Assembly: GCA_963774075.1 (NCBI GenBank)
Contig: CAVZDP010000005.1
Span: 496,001-560,000, forward strand
Source of the DNA: JBBQNR01 sp963774075
GTDB taxonomy: Bacteria > Actinomycetota > Thermoleophilia > Solirubrobacterales > JBBDJG01
Direction: 5' to 3'
Length of the DNA: 64,000 bases
Shown: piece by piece, positions 26,519-35,247 of the stretch
Layout: each line of letters starts with the position of its first letter
How positions within the stretch are numbered: position 1 is the stretch's first letter
Position numbers and translations under genes: made by a program
Notes under the pieces: generated by a model
What the model was told of the DNA's origin: nothing
Databases searched by the model: none
Seen by the model: only the letters and a program-made list of their open reading frames with translations

Positions 26519-26570
26519 CTAGGTAGCGGGGGCTCGCTTTCGCGCGAAGCGAAAGCCGCCGCCAACCTAG
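26519..26570. repeat. Second long hairpin downstream
   Basis: CTAGGT and ACCTAG form the outer pairs, and GCTTTCGC and GCGAAAGC the inner pairs around GCGAA, with imperfect G/C-rich pairing between. It directly follows the terminator hairpin and could be a back-up terminator or the 5' structure of the next transcript. Confidence 0.5.
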
Positions 26571-26738
26571 TTGCGAACCGGCAGGTGGCGTAGCAACGGT
26601 CGCTCGGCAGACGGGATCCGCGATCGTAATTGCTGGCGGTCCTGCCGAATCAGACCTACAGTCGTACTACCCCCAGGGCTCGCGTGATAAGGAGTCCGAA
26701 GCGGAAATTCAGCATTCTTGACCGCCGAAAGTAGATAT

Positions 26739-27290
26739 ATGGGCCGGCTTGCCAAGTCCTATTTCTTGGCAGTCGGCGCTGCGCTTTTCGCAGCGCTCGC
26801 GCTCACATCCGCGTCCACAGCGGCGACCTTGCCAACCGCATCCGCGCCCGCCGTCGCCAGCCAAGGGGGACACGTGGCGGGCAATGGCTGTGCGTCACTC
26901 AAGAACAAGGCGCACCGCTCCAAGCGGGGCTCGGCGAAGAGGCGGCGCTACATCCGGCGCTACCGCAGGTGCCTCGCGCGTAGGCGGGTCCAGAACCCGC
27001 CGCCGACGGCGCCGCCGCTGCAGGCCCCGTCGACTCCAGCTCCGCCCGCGGTGGCGCAATCCGCCGGGCCGATCTACTTGCCCTCGATCTTCCCCAACCC
27101 CAACGGTTACCGCTCTGGCGCCGGCTGCCAGCCTGGCTACGAGCGGAGCTACATCGCGGCGGGCTTCTCATGCCAGTACGCTGGCTACAACCATTACCTG
27201 TTCTCCCCGACCGGCCCGATCTGGACGCCGGTCTACCTGCTCTTCGGCATCTGGTACTGCGCCGACGGCCAGTTCCGCTTCCGCTGCTAA
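26739..27290 (+). CDS. Secreted Cys/Pro-rich hypothetical protein
   Basis: This 183-residue protein is not one I recognise. The N-terminus is a signal peptide (KSYFLAVGAALFAALALTSAS, cleavage near STAA). A strongly basic block follows (NKAHRSKRGSAKRRRYIRRYRRC), then a Pro-rich linker, and then a C-terminal domain with four cysteines, two of them in the phrases GAGCQPGYERSYIAAGFSCQYAGY and GIWYCADGQFRFRC. The layout suggests an extracellular protein that binds polyanions and is stabilised by disulphides. An in-frame TTG lies seven codons upstream. Confidence 0.65.
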   Translation: MGRLAKSYFLAVGAALFAALALTSASTAATLPTASAPAVASQGGHVAGNGCASLKNKAHRSKRGSAKRRRYIRRYRRCLARRRVQNPPPTAPPLQAPSTPAPPAVAQSAGPIYLPSIFPNPNGYRSGAGCQPGYERSYIAAGFSCQYAGYNHYLFSPTGPIWTPVYLLFGIWYCADGQFRFRC

Positions 27291-27575
27291 ACCGCTAGTC
27301 CGGCTCAGTCGCTGGGCGAAGCGCTCGACGTGCTAGGTCAAGCTCGCCTACCTGACGTTCGTCGCGCCTGGGGAGCTCAGCATTTCCGTGGAGCAGTACG
27401 TGGTCGCTCTCGTGGCGTCCGTTTGAACCGCCGGTAGCAGTCCCTTTCGCACTCCTCGTTTTGTCGCCTTAGGCGGCGCGGGTTGGGCCCGATATAGCTG
27501 TCCAACGATCCCGATCTACGGAAGGCCGCGGACGCTTCTATCCGTAACCCGCCGCTGCGTCGCGGGTGTCTGCAT
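27291..27575. other. Intergenic stretch with no gene recognised
   Basis: I see no convincing gene here. A short open stretch near 27,340-27,430 (ending VEQYVVALVASV) might be the tail of a lost gene, but it is too short to name. The stretch ends at the degenerate tRNA fragment and so marks the left edge of the integration region. Confidence 0.4.
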
Positions 27576-27614
<39 letters not shown>

Positions 27615-27653
27615 ATCGGTTCAGGGAGTGCTTCTAGGTGGCATACCGCACCG

Positions 27654-28643
27654 TCATGCCGGTTCGGCTTCGCCCGGAATTATCAGGCGTCCCGCCTGTG
27701 TATGCAGTCCCCGTGCGGCTAGCTGGTCTCGCAGCGTTCGTACGGCCACATCCTTGGCCTTCGCTTCCAGCATTACGTCGAAGTCACGTCCAGGCGCCGT
27801 GTACCGCATGAACTGCTCGAACCCGATCGGATCCACCAGGTCGGCATGAGCGCGAAGCTGAGGCACCATCGTTCGTCGCTCAACTCTCCGACCAGTGCGG
27901 ATCTTTCGCTCCTCGGTATCAAGACGCGGTGATGAGTAATGGATCTTGGGCGTCACAGCGGCAGGCCAGGTGGCAAGCGCAGCTGTGAGGGCGTCACGAT
28001 CACTCAACCCAACCGGGTCGTGGCAGTGGTGGTGCAGCAGGTCCCAGACCACCCGCATCCCGGTTCGTTTGGCGAGCTCCACAACGTCAGCCGTCCCGAA
28101 GGAACGGTCGTCATTTTCGATCACCAGCCGGCTCCTGGCACTCTCGGATAGCTGCTCGAAGCCAACCAGGAAACGATCGCGGGCAGCGCTCTTGCCACCT
28201 GCGATTCCACCTAAGTGCAGGACCACGACAGCTTCAGGCCCCAGGCCCATCGCCGCGAAAAGAGACGCCTGGACTTCGAGCTCCGCGATTGCGGCAGCCT
28301 GGACCCGACTGTCCTGGGAGTTCAACACCGTGTACTGGCCCGGGTGAGACGAGAGCCGAATATCACTGCGGCGAACAACCTTTCCGATAGCGGCTAGCTC
28401 TTCTGCGCATTCCTCAACCTGGCGATGGAATTGTGGCAAGTCGGGATGGCTTGCATACGGGGCGAGCGCGGTCGCTAACCGGTACATGCGAATGTCGTGT
28501 CGGGCGAGATAGTCGAGGATGCGGCTCAGTCGCTCCAGCGAGCAGCGCAGGTGAGGATTGGACGCCCAGCGCCGGCTGTCGTGAGACGGTAGCCCGCCGT
28601 CACCCAGCACTTTGACTGCAAAGCCCAAGCGGTGAGCGCTCAA
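27654..28643 (-). CDS. uvsE: UV DNA damage endonuclease
   Basis: This 329-residue TIM-barrel endonuclease nicks DNA 5' to UV photoproducts and other lesions. Family residues are visible: LGFAVKVL at the start, RLSRILDYLARHDIRMYRLATALAPY, SSHPGQYTVLNS, VVLHLGGIAGGK, LVIENDDRSF, RVVWDLLHHHCHD and PKIHYSSPR, which together supply the metal-binding His, Glu and Asp residues. The apparent start is TTG (a few codons may be optional), and the ribosome site is weak. Base composition is somewhat lower in GC than neighbours, in line with acquired DNA. Confidence 0.93.
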   Translation of the reverse strand: MSAHRLGFAVKVLGDGGLPSHDSRRWASNPHLRCSLERLSRILDYLARHDIRMYRLATALAPYASHPDLPQFHRQVEECAEELAAIGKVVRRSDIRLSSHPGQYTVLNSQDSRVQAAAIAELEVQASLFAAMGLGPEAVVVLHLGGIAGGKSAARDRFLVGFEQLSESARSRLVIENDDRSFGTADVVELAKRTGMRVVWDLLHHHCHDPVGLSDRDALTAALATWPAAVTPKIHYSSPRLDTEERKIRTGRRVERRTMVPQLRAHADLVDPIGFEQFMRYTAPGRDFDVMLEAKAKDVAVRTLRDQLAARGLHTQAGRLIIPGEAEPA

Positions 28644-28682
28644 GTGGCGTGCTTGCTCCGCACGCCGATGTGGCGTCGGCGA

Positions 28683-28985
28683 CTACCGGTCGTCAATGGA
28701 CTGGACCAGCACTTCGTCCGCAGCGAGAGGAATGCCCTCCTGCCTCTCGGCATGTGCGAGTCTCGCCGCAGTCAGGCGACTCATGCGCTCACAGGCATGT
28801 CTGGCGAATCTCACCTGCTCCCTTCGGCCAAAGAGGCGAAAGCCCAAACGAACCAACGGATTGGATATCCGCGCCGGACGTGAGAAGGCGTGAATGTGGA
28901 ACTCCACCCCTGCAATGCACGGAGGGCACATGGCTTTATCGCCATACGCAGCTGCGTCTTCACGAGTCCGTCAGCAAGCGCTTCA
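28683..28985 (-). pseudogene. 5'-truncated DUF1990 family gene
   Basis: The frame opens after a stop near 28,985 and encodes EDAAAYGDKAMCPPC, then AGVEFHIHAFSRPARISNPLVRLGFRLFGRREQVRFARHACERM. This matches the C-terminal third of DUF1990 proteins (AYG, then FxIxAFSRP, then the paired helices). The N-terminal two thirds are missing, since the 3' end of the MpaB-type oxygenase gene begins almost at once. A start could only be the ATG at 28,931. I judge it a decayed gene. Confidence 0.55.
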
Positions 28986-29010
28986 TTAAGTCCCTGAAGT
29001 ACGACCTGCC

Positions 29011-29847
29011 CTAAGCGGCTACGCGGGCGTCCGGGACCAGTCTCAGCCGGTGCGGCAAGAAGGGGATGACCACGCGCTTGACGTACTCGGCTCCTCCGGC
29101 CACGATTGCCTTGCGGAGGAGCACCGGAGGCAGCGGTGAGAAACCGTACTGTCGGCGGATGCGGTCCGGCAGCAGGGCGATCGTCACAAAATTGACCGTC
29201 TCGAGCAGCGGACGCGCGACCCAGGGTAGGGGTGGATCGAGCACGATCTGCCGGGCGCGCTCGCGGGCCCAATCGGTCACGTACAACTCGTCGCCCTCAA
29301 GCATTCGCTTCCGGTAGGCGTCGAGGTCGTTGAGCGTTGCCGGCATGTGGCCCTCGTTCAAGCCGAACAGCTGACCGACCAGCTTGTAGTCCTCCCAATA
29401 CGCCGCCTCCTCAGCGCGCGTGAGCGAGCCGACGTACTTCCGGTACGCGACTAGTGCCGAGTCAACGAGCGTGAACAGAACCCACAGCAAGAGCTCCGGA
29501 TCATCTGCCTGGTAGGGGGTCCCGGCCGGGTACAGGCCCACCTGGTTTGGCAGGCGGCCGCTGACCCGCCGGTGCATTGCGCGCACCCGCCGGGTAACGC
29601 GGTCGGCGTCGGCGCGGGAGCCGAATCCGATCGTGCTCATCGTCTCGGCGGTGCGGGCAAGGCGCTCATAGGGCTCATCGAGCGACGCGGTGTGAGCCAA
29701 AAGGCCTGCGACCGCGAGCGGGTGGGCTGCTTGCATCAGGAGAGCGCGCGGGCCCGAGAGCGCGACGGCTCTCTCTCGATGGATCTTTCGAAGCATCGAA
29801 CTGTCGTCAAAGTAGCCGGTCAGTGTCGTCTCTCCCAGGCCGTTCAC
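29011..29847 (-). CDS. Oxygenase MpaB/latex-clearing-protein-type family (DUF2236)
   Basis: This 278-residue protein belongs to the DUF2236 family, which includes the haem-b latex-clearing protein Lcp and the fungal MpaB oxygenase. MLRKIHRERAVALSGPRALLMQAAHPLAVAGLLAH is the family start, with the conserved histidine that ligates haem in Lcp. ELLLWVLFTLVDSALVAYRKYVG and the late FVTIALLPDRIRRQYGF are also typical. No signal peptide is evident, so it is probably cytoplasmic or membrane-associated. The substrate is unknown. An alternative ATG lies 17 codons in. Confidence 0.85.
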   Translation of the reverse strand: MNGLGETTLTGYFDDSSMLRKIHRERAVALSGPRALLMQAAHPLAVAGLLAHTASLDEPYERLARTAETMSTIGFGSRADADRVTRRVRAMHRRVSGRLPNQVGLYPAGTPYQADDPELLLWVLFTLVDSALVAYRKYVGSLTRAEEAAYWEDYKLVGQLFGLNEGHMPATLNDLDAYRKRMLEGDELYVTDWARERARQIVLDPPLPWVARPLLETVNFVTIALLPDRIRRQYGFSPLPPVLLRKAIVAGGAEYVKRVVIPFLPHRLRLVPDARVAA

Positions 29848-29984
29848 GGTTCTGCCGCGCTCAAACAGATCCCAAGCTCGCCGGCTTCCAGAGCCCGAGG
29901 CGCGCGCCCCCGCCAGCCGCCAGCCAGCGCGGCGATGTCGCGCGCCTCGAGTGTCGGTTCAGGGAAGCGGTGATCGCGAAGCGC

Positions 29985-30449
29985 TTAGCGCTCGTCGGGC
30001 CGCTTCACTTCGCCCCGCCAGGCGCCCGTTTCCTGGCCACGCGACTCGACCAGCTCCTTGAAGCGCTCAAGGTCTCCCTTGACGCGCCGGTCGGGAGCTC
30101 CGATCGCATCGCCAACCTTCTCGATTACGCCTTCGGGGACGTAGTCCATCTGCACCATCACCCGCGTGGTGTCGTCGCCGATGCGGTGAAAGGTCACGAC
30201 ACCGGCGTTGTCCTTGCCGTCGGTGTTGCGCCAGGCCACACGCTCGTCGGGCTTCTGCTCGGTCACCTCGGCGTCCCACTCGTGGCGGCGACCGCCGAAC
30301 TCCGCCACCCAGTGAAGATGCGTGTCGTCGAGTTGCCGGACCTCCTCGACGCCCTCCATGAACTTCGGAAACTCCTCGAACTGAGTCCATTGGTTGTAGG
30401 CCGTCGATAGCGGCACCTGCACCTCGACGGACTGCTCAATCGTAGACAT
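29985..30449 (-). CDS. SRPBCC (polyketide cyclase-like) family protein
   Basis: This 154-residue START-like protein has the typical opening STIEQSVEVQVPLSTAYNQWTQFEEFPKFMEGVEEV, and the strands THLHWVAEFGGRRHEWDAEVTEQKPDERVAWR and DTTRVMVQMDYVPEG. This subgroup is frequent beside small stress-related membrane proteins in actinobacteria; the ligand is unknown. A GGAGG lies just before the ATG. The DUF4383 gene lies 90 bp upstream on the same strand, so a shared stress regulon is possible. Confidence 0.88.
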   Translation of the reverse strand: MSTIEQSVEVQVPLSTAYNQWTQFEEFPKFMEGVEEVRQLDDTHLHWVAEFGGRRHEWDAEVTEQKPDERVAWRNTDGKDNAGVVTFHRIGDDTTRVMVQMDYVPEGVIEKVGDAIGAPDRRVKGDLERFKELVESRGQETGAWRGEVKRPDER

Positions 30450-30538
30450 GAGACCTCCCTGTTGGGTTGATGGCGAGAATCACTACTCACCACTTGTTTG
30501 CATAAGCCTCCGGACCAATGTGATCGGGCTGAGAGGCT

Positions 30539-31012
30539 TCAGGCTTGTCTGACGCGGGCTTGAGCGGGAGCGCTGCGAGATAGTGCGATGCCCAAGGTCA
30601 GCATTCCGGCGCCCAACGCGAAGTGGAGCCAATTGTCTGCATTGTTGAGAGGTACGAAGTTGGCGCTGCTATCGCGGTCGATCACAAGGCCGTAGATCCA
30701 CAGCACCAGGTAGGTGGCTCCGCCGGCGATAAGAAATACGCGCGAGCCGTCAGGCGTTCTTGCCAGCGAGAGACCCACGATGCCGAAGAGAAGGTGAACC
30801 AGATTGTGGAGGACACTCACCTGGAAGATGCCGAGGAGCTCCGCGTCTCCGTCATGCCCAGCGAACTCAAGTCCATCGTAAAGATTGGTAGTGATCCCGG
30901 GAATGAAACCGGCAATGCCGACAAGCAGAAACGTCAGGCCGACAACCCCGGCGGCAGTTTGGATCAGAGAACGTGGGCTTGTGCCCGTGCGAACTGTTGC
31001 TGGTCCTGCCAC
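30539..31012 (-). CDS. DUF4383 family membrane protein
   Basis: This 157-residue protein has four hydrophobic helices (QTAAGVVGLTFLLVGIAGFI, VSVLHNLVHLLFGIVGLSLA, GGATYLVLWIYGLV and HFALGAGMLTLGIAL). The N(L)VHLLFG segment in helix 2 is a DUF4383 hallmark. The start is GTG with GGGAGG eight bases upstream. The function is unknown. A sigma-B/F-like promoter may lie about 115 bp upstream, which would fit a general stress role, but this is tentative. Confidence 0.85.
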   Translation of the reverse strand: MAGPATVRTGTSPRSLIQTAAGVVGLTFLLVGIAGFIPGITTNLYDGLEFAGHDGDAELLGIFQVSVLHNLVHLLFGIVGLSLARTPDGSRVFLIAGGATYLVLWIYGLVIDRDSSANFVPLNNADNWLHFALGAGMLTLGIALSRSAPAQARVRQA

Positions 31013-31128
31013 AGTGTGCCTCCCATGAGTACGGAGAGTCGCCCACGCCCCTTTACTGTGGGGCGGTAGTATTCCCTCGAGTTTTCACGCCCGGTAATCC
31101 CTGCGAAAAAGACTCCCGGGGGGGAGGT

Positions 31129-31155
31129 ATTCCCGTCCGTTGGGATGTCTGAAAC
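31129..31155 (-). promoter_or_regulatory. Possible SigF/SigB-type promoter for the DUF4383-SRPBCC genes
   Basis: On the minus strand GTTTC and GGGAAT are separated by about 16 bases, close to the GTTT-N13-16-GGGTAT pattern of actinobacterial general-stress sigma factors. It lies about 117 bp before the GTG of the DUF4383 gene. Short motifs like this arise by chance. Confidence 0.25.
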
Positions 31156-31286
31156 CTTTCGCGCTCTGGGCACACGGAGAGCGTGTGTTCATACGTCGCG
31201 CTCGACCCCCGGCCAAGTCAGCATGCCGGCGGCCCCACCGTCTGTGGCAGATGGAGTGTGCCCGTTCAAGGGCTCCCGGGAATAAA

Positions 31287-31312
31287 GAAACCCGCCGTCT
31301 CCAGCGGGTTTC
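31287..31312. terminator. Original terminator of the tRNA-fMet locus, now separated from the tRNA
   Basis: GAAACCCGC and GCGGGTTTC form a 9-bp stem around CGTCTCCA, followed on the minus strand by TTTATT. It lies directly beyond the 3' end of the tRNA fragment in attL, where the chromosomal transcript of the uninterrupted tRNA gene would have ended. Confidence 0.7.
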
Positions 31313-31315
31313 TCG

Positions 31316-31363
<48 letters not shown>

Positions 31364-31365
31364 CG

Positions 31366-32592
31366 CTATGCGGTTGCTCCCGGTGCCGCCTTCCCATTCT
31401 GATGCGGTTTCGGTTGGTCCGAGTTGCTTTCAATTGCGCTCACATTGGTACTCGAATTGGTACCCGCGAAGGCGCGCTCGGCCCAAGCTCGCTCCTGCGA
31501 GTGGGGCGAGTAGTCCGCGTAGATTTCGGTCGTCTGCGAGCTACGGTGCCCCATCCACTCCTGAAGGGTCCGCATCGGCACCCCTGCCCCCGCCACGCCG
31601 GTACCGAACGTGTGTCGCAGGTCGTGAAAACGGACCGGGCGAACCCGAGCGCGCCTGAGCGCTTCCTTGTACCGCTTGCGCAGCTTCGACACGTCGTAGG
31701 GGTGTCCAGTCTCGGGGTGACAGAACACAAGCCCGGTGTCGGCCTGGTAAGCCGATCGCTGGAAGTGGCGGTCCAACTCCCCGGCGAGCCGGTCGATCAT
31801 GGGCACCGCACGACTGGATCGCCTGCTCTTCGGCGTCCCCCACTTTCCCCGCACTCGGTTGCGGCGAACGCGGATCAGCCCGGCGGTCCAGTCCACGTCC
31901 TGCCAGCGGAGGGCGACGAGCTCGCCTTGGCGAAGGCCCGTCGTGGCCGCTGCGAGATACAACACGCGCTCCATCGGCCCGAATTCGTCATCGGGCACCG
32001 TGCGCAGCAACGCCTCGAACTCGCTCATGTCGAGGAAGCGGATATCCGGGTCGCCGCCTTTCGGGCGCGGACGGTCAACTGCTGCAACGGGATTGGTCGC
32101 CGCCCAACCGCGCTTCACCGCGTAGCCCATGACGCCGTGAAGGAACGTCAGGTGATTGCTGATCGTCTTACTCGATAGACCTTCACGCCGCTTAGCTTGC
32201 ATGTAGGCGGCGACGTGGTCGCCCGTCACCTTGTCAATCGCCCGCTCGCCAAGGAAGGGCGACAGGTGACGGTCGAGCATGATCCGGTAGTCCTGCACCG
32301 TCGAGGGCTTGCGCTCCATGACGAACTCGACGTGATGGAGATACCGCTCGCCTGCCTCACGGATGCTCGTGCGCTCGGCGACCGGTGCGGCGGTCTCCGC
32401 TTGCATGATCCGATGCAGCTCGCGCTCAGCTTGCGAGCGAGTCAGGCCGAGCCGTGTGCCGGGAGTGCGCTTCGGCCCGATCTTGCGCTTGATCTGGCGG
32501 TCGCCGATGCGCCATTTGGCGTACCAACCGCCCCGGTACTCGTGGAGTGAGCCGCTGCCGTATGGGCGGCGTGCGCTACGTTTGCTTCGCAT
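31366..32592 (-). CDS. int: Tyrosine-type site-specific integrase
   Basis: This 408-residue recombinase would insert and excise the element at tRNA-fMet. It has an AP2-like arm-binding start (GSLHEYRGGWYAKWRIGDRQIKRKIG), a SAM-like core-binding domain (residues about 75-165), and a catalytic domain with TGLRQGEL (first Arg), HDLRHTFGT (His and second Arg), WMGHRSSQTTEIYADY (third His region and nucleophile Tyr). Its stop codon almost touches attL, as expected. The last codons contain a sequence repeated near attR that may be an arm-type binding site. It is the last gene of a leftward operon, seven bases after the excisionase-like gene. Confidence 0.95.
   Translation of the reverse strand: MRSKRSARRPYGSGSLHEYRGGWYAKWRIGDRQIKRKIGPKRTPGTRLGLTRSQAERELHRIMQAETAAPVAERTSIREAGERYLHHVEFVMERKPSTVQDYRIMLDRHLSPFLGERAIDKVTGDHVAAYMQAKRREGLSSKTISNHLTFLHGVMGYAVKRGWAATNPVAAVDRPRPKGGDPDIRFLDMSEFEALLRTVPDDEFGPMERVLYLAAATTGLRQGELVALRWQDVDWTAGLIRVRRNRVRGKWGTPKSRRSSRAVPMIDRLAGELDRHFQRSAYQADTGLVFCHPETGHPYDVSKLRKRYKEALRRARVRPVRFHDLRHTFGTGVAGAGVPMRTLQEWMGHRSSQTTEIYADYSPHSQERAWAERAFAGTNSSTNVSAIESNSDQPKPHQNGKAAPGATA
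31444..31468. repeat. Putative integrase arm-type site, left copy
   Basis: ATTGGTACTCGAATTGGTACCCGCG consists of two ATTGGTAC units. A nearly identical double unit lies at 42,584-42,607 just inside attR, in the same orientation. The left copy is within the 3' end of the integrase gene, about 80 bp inside the core repeat. Confidence 0.55.
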
Positions 32593-32598
32593 GGGAGC

Positions 32599-32841
32599 TC
32601 ATACCTCCTGTGCCGTGCCCCGGGGCGTTCCTGCGCCGCCGGGGCGTTTAATTGTCGCGGTCAGCGTACCGCTTTCGAGCTCGGCGATCCAGGCGTCGAT
32701 CGAGGCTTCGCGATAGCGGTAGTAGCGTCCGAGATTCACCACCGGGATGCGCCCGGCGCGACTCTCCGCGTACACCCAATCGCGCGTCATGCCGAGCTTG
32801 GCCGCGACCTGGTCGGCGGTGAGCAGCCGCGCGCTCACCAC
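32599..32841 (-). CDS. Excisionase-family helix-turn-helix protein
   Basis: This 80-residue protein has the MerR/Xis-like fold of actinobacterial excisionases: LLTADQVAAKLGMTRDWVYAESRAGRIPVVNLGRYYRYREASIDAWI. It would direct recombination towards excision or act as a repressor of the operon. The start is GTG (two adjacent GTGs, preceded by GGAGG), overlapping the end of the ATPase gene, so translation is coupled. The integrase gene follows after seven bases. Confidence 0.88.
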   Translation of the reverse strand: MVSARLLTADQVAAKLGMTRDWVYAESRAGRIPVVNLGRYYRYREASIDAWIAELESGTLTATIKRPGGAGTPRGTAQEV

Positions 32842-34442
32842 GCATCCTCCAGTCGAAGGTCGTCAGATTGGGTACGGAAATCCGCGTCACACGTGTCACC
32901 TGCGTCACGGCGTTCGGGCAGGTGAGGCGCGCGTGACGGGCGTGACGCGTCACCCGCTGCTTTTTCTAGGCGGATCATCCGCCGCCTCCGACCAGGCTTG
33001 AACTCGACGTCGATGCCGGCAGCTCGGAGGTTGGGAGCAAGACGGCGCAGCTCTGTCGAGAGTACCTGTCCGTTCGCGGGCCACCCCTTGCGCCGAGTCA
33101 CGCTCTCGTCGACGGAGCCGCTCAGCGCTGCCAAGAGCTCGGTTGCGGTGCCCTCGAACCTCGTGTCGGCGAGCTCGAGCAAGGGCGTCGCGATCGGTGA
33201 CGCTTCCAGCGGCAGCTCGTTGGCGGCCTTCCGGTTGGCCGAGTATGCGGCCATGAACGCGCCCTGGTGACAGTCGAGCGCCGGTTCCGACGCCGACACC
33301 CACTCCGCGAAGTCCGCCATCCGAGGCAGCGCCGAGAGCTGCACGTGCGGGAGGTTGCGGAGCGCTACGGAGACCGACTCTAGGAGTGCTCCGAGGATCA
33401 ACGGGCGGGCAGCCTCGAACTGCCGCCATAGGTCGCGCTCGGTCCGTCGCTCGGTCTCTCCGATCGAAGGCAGGTTGACGACGAGCGTGCGGTCGAGGAG
33501 GTCGCTTTGGGTCGCGAGCTCGCCAATGCCGTTCAAGATCACTGGCCGCTGCGCATCGAAGATGACCTCATCGGCGTCCGAGTAGAGCTCGCGCGTCGCG
33601 AAGCCACCACCCGTCGCGAGGCGGCAGAGCGCGTTCGAGAGCCAGGCCGGCAGGTGGCTCACGTTGTCGAACGCGACGAGCCAGCCGTTGGTCGCGGCGA
33701 TCATCAGGTCGCGCCCGTCGCGGGGCTCTGCTCGAAGCGGGGCGGTGCTCGGGTCAACCAACGCCTTCAGCATCCGCGCCGTCGTGCTCTTAGAGGAGCC
33801 CTGCTCGCCATAGAGATCAATCACCGGATACGGGCCCCGCGGCCGGAGGGCGTTCACGAGCGCGCCCTGGAGGAGCACCCAACCCTCGTCGCTCACGTTC
33901 AGGAAGCGTCGGAGGTCGCGCAGCGAGCCGCCGACAGTCGGCATCGGCAGGCTCGACATGCCGCGCGGTCGCCGGAACCGGACCGGCGCCTCGCCGACGA
34001 TGCGCCACCCGTCGCGGTCTACCTCGATCGCGGACCATGACGGGTCGCCCAAGTCGAGGTAGATCGAGCCCTCAGCCTCGGCGATCCTGACATGCACGGG
34101 ACGCTCGGTGCCGGCGAACAGCGCCTCGCCCTCCAGGACGCCGAGCGCATCCTGGAGCGCTTGACTGTTAGGTGCTCTGCTCTCGCTCTCGTAGAAGCGG
34201 CGGGCGAGCCAGTAGCGGAAGCCGCGAGACCGGACCGGCCACGTCTCGCCATGGTCGCCGACCGGCAGCGTGGCGAAGGCCACGCCATCCGGCGAGTGGA
34301 ACAGCTCGGCTGCGCTGGCGAGCTTGACGAGCTGCGTCGCCTGCGATGGTCGGGCCGGCGAGTGTTCGCACCTCTCTTCGGCGGCGTGCTCCTCCTCCCC
34401 TTCCTTGGCCAGCCATTCCACGGGCGGCAGCTCCCCGTTCAT
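32835..34442 (-). CDS. P-loop ATPase, putative replication protein of the element
   Basis: This 535-residue protein has a central ATPase core with DLYGEQGSSKSTTARML as Walker A near residue 210, then LMIAATNGWLVAFDNVSHLP with the Walker B-like acidic residue, and an arginine-rich sensor (ATQSDLLDRTLVV). The arrangement is that of superfamily-3-like helicase ATPases of actinobacterial integrative elements and phages, often paired with primases. The N-terminal 200 residues carry no named domain. It overlaps the upstream 113-residue gene by four bases and the excisionase-like gene at its end. A replication role is inferred from this layout. Confidence 0.75.
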   Translation of the reverse strand: MNGELPPVEWLAKEGEEEHAAEERCEHSPARPSQATQLVKLASAAELFHSPDGVAFATLPVGDHGETWPVRSRGFRYWLARRFYESESRAPNSQALQDALGVLEGEALFAGTERPVHVRIAEAEGSIYLDLGDPSWSAIEVDRDGWRIVGEAPVRFRRPRGMSSLPMPTVGGSLRDLRRFLNVSDEGWVLLQGALVNALRPRGPYPVIDLYGEQGSSKSTTARMLKALVDPSTAPLRAEPRDGRDLMIAATNGWLVAFDNVSHLPAWLSNALCRLATGGGFATRELYSDADEVIFDAQRPVILNGIGELATQSDLLDRTLVVNLPSIGETERRTERDLWRQFEAARPLILGALLESVSVALRNLPHVQLSALPRMADFAEWVSASEPALDCHQGAFMAAYSANRKAANELPLEASPIATPLLELADTRFEGTATELLAALSGSVDESVTRRKGWPANGQVLSTELRRLAPNLRAAGIDVEFKPGRRRRMIRLEKAAGDASRPSRAPHLPERRDAGDTCDADFRTQSDDLRLEDAW

Positions 34443-34780
34443 CGCCGCCCCCCGACTTCGCGATCGAGCTCGCGCACCACCGCGCTCGCGCGGGCACGCA
34501 CGAGCTCTTCCTGCGCGCGCTCGACTAAGAGCTGATCGAGCTCCCTGTCACCCGTGGTGTCGCCATCGAACCGCGCCGCATGGGCGACGTGCAACTCGTA
34601 GGCGGTGCCGCCGTGCCCGAGTACGACATGAGCACGGAACGGCGATCCGGAGAGCGTGAGCTTGAAACTCGCACGCAACTCGCGGCTGCCCTCGCGTGCG
34701 AACCCTAAGAAGCTGATCCTTAGCGAAGAGGCGCCCGTATCGCGACGCTCTTCTGCTGCATCCGTCGAGACATCTACCAT
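34439..34780 (-). CDS. Hypothetical protein of the element
   Basis: This 113-residue protein is not one I recognise. It has an N-terminal acidic stretch, a beta-rich middle (FKLTLSGSPFRAHVVLGHGGTAYELHVAHAARFDG) and a C-terminal helix rich in Arg and Glu. AGGAGG lies seven bases before the ATG, the best ribosome site of this operon. Its stop overlaps the ATPase start (ATGA), so it is probably co-translated and may assist replication. Confidence 0.65.
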   Translation of the reverse strand: MVDVSTDAAEERRDTGASSLRISFLGFAREGSRELRASFKLTLSGSPFRAHVVLGHGGTAYELHVAHAARFDGDTTGDRELDQLLVERAQEELVRARASAVVRELDREVGGRR

Positions 34781-34933
34781 TGCTGAGACCTCCTAAGGCC
34801 TCGTGGCCGGGATGATCCCCCGGCCCAAAAGCAGGTGTCGAGCGTGCGGCTTGGTAGTCAGCTAGGCCGCCGCTCGCCCGGGTTCCTAGCCGGAACCCTG
34901 CGGCTTCATGGGCTTCTTCTGGCCGCGCTGCGG

Positions 34934-35239
34934 TCAGTTTTGGCCGGCCTCATCTGCATAACGCTTGAGCAGATGGTCGGGCAGGGGTTGCCCGTACACG
35001 CGGGCTTCAAGCTCCGCGAGATCGTCAGCCACGCCAGGGGCGGTCAGCCCGGGCGGTGCGTCCTGCGGGGCTCGGTGAAGAGCCTGCAGGGTCCCGCGCG
35101 TAACGTGCACATGCACGGCTGCGCGCAGCTCCGCAGCGATGGAACGGCCACGCATCTGGCTGCAATCGCGGAGGAGCCTCATTAGATGGGGTTCGGCGCG
35201 AAAGAGCACTTCCTCACGCGCTTTCGGTTGTTTGCTCAT
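34934..35239 (-). CDS. Putative ribbon-helix-helix-type regulator
   Basis: This small basic protein of 101 residues contains EVLFRAEPHLMRLLRDCSQMRGRSIAAELRAAVHVHVTRGTL, whose strand-helix-helix pattern resembles the Arc/MetJ DNA-binding fold. It is the first gene of the leftward operon and next to its promoter, so it may be the operon repressor; this is inference. The ATG lies only about eight bases from the -10 box, suggesting a leaderless mRNA. Confidence 0.55.
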   Translation of the reverse strand: MSKQPKAREEVLFRAEPHLMRLLRDCSQMRGRSIAAELRAAVHVHVTRGTLQALHRAPQDAPPGLTAPGVADDLAELEARVYGQPLPDHLLKRYADEAGQN

Positions 35240-35247
35240 GCTTTCAG

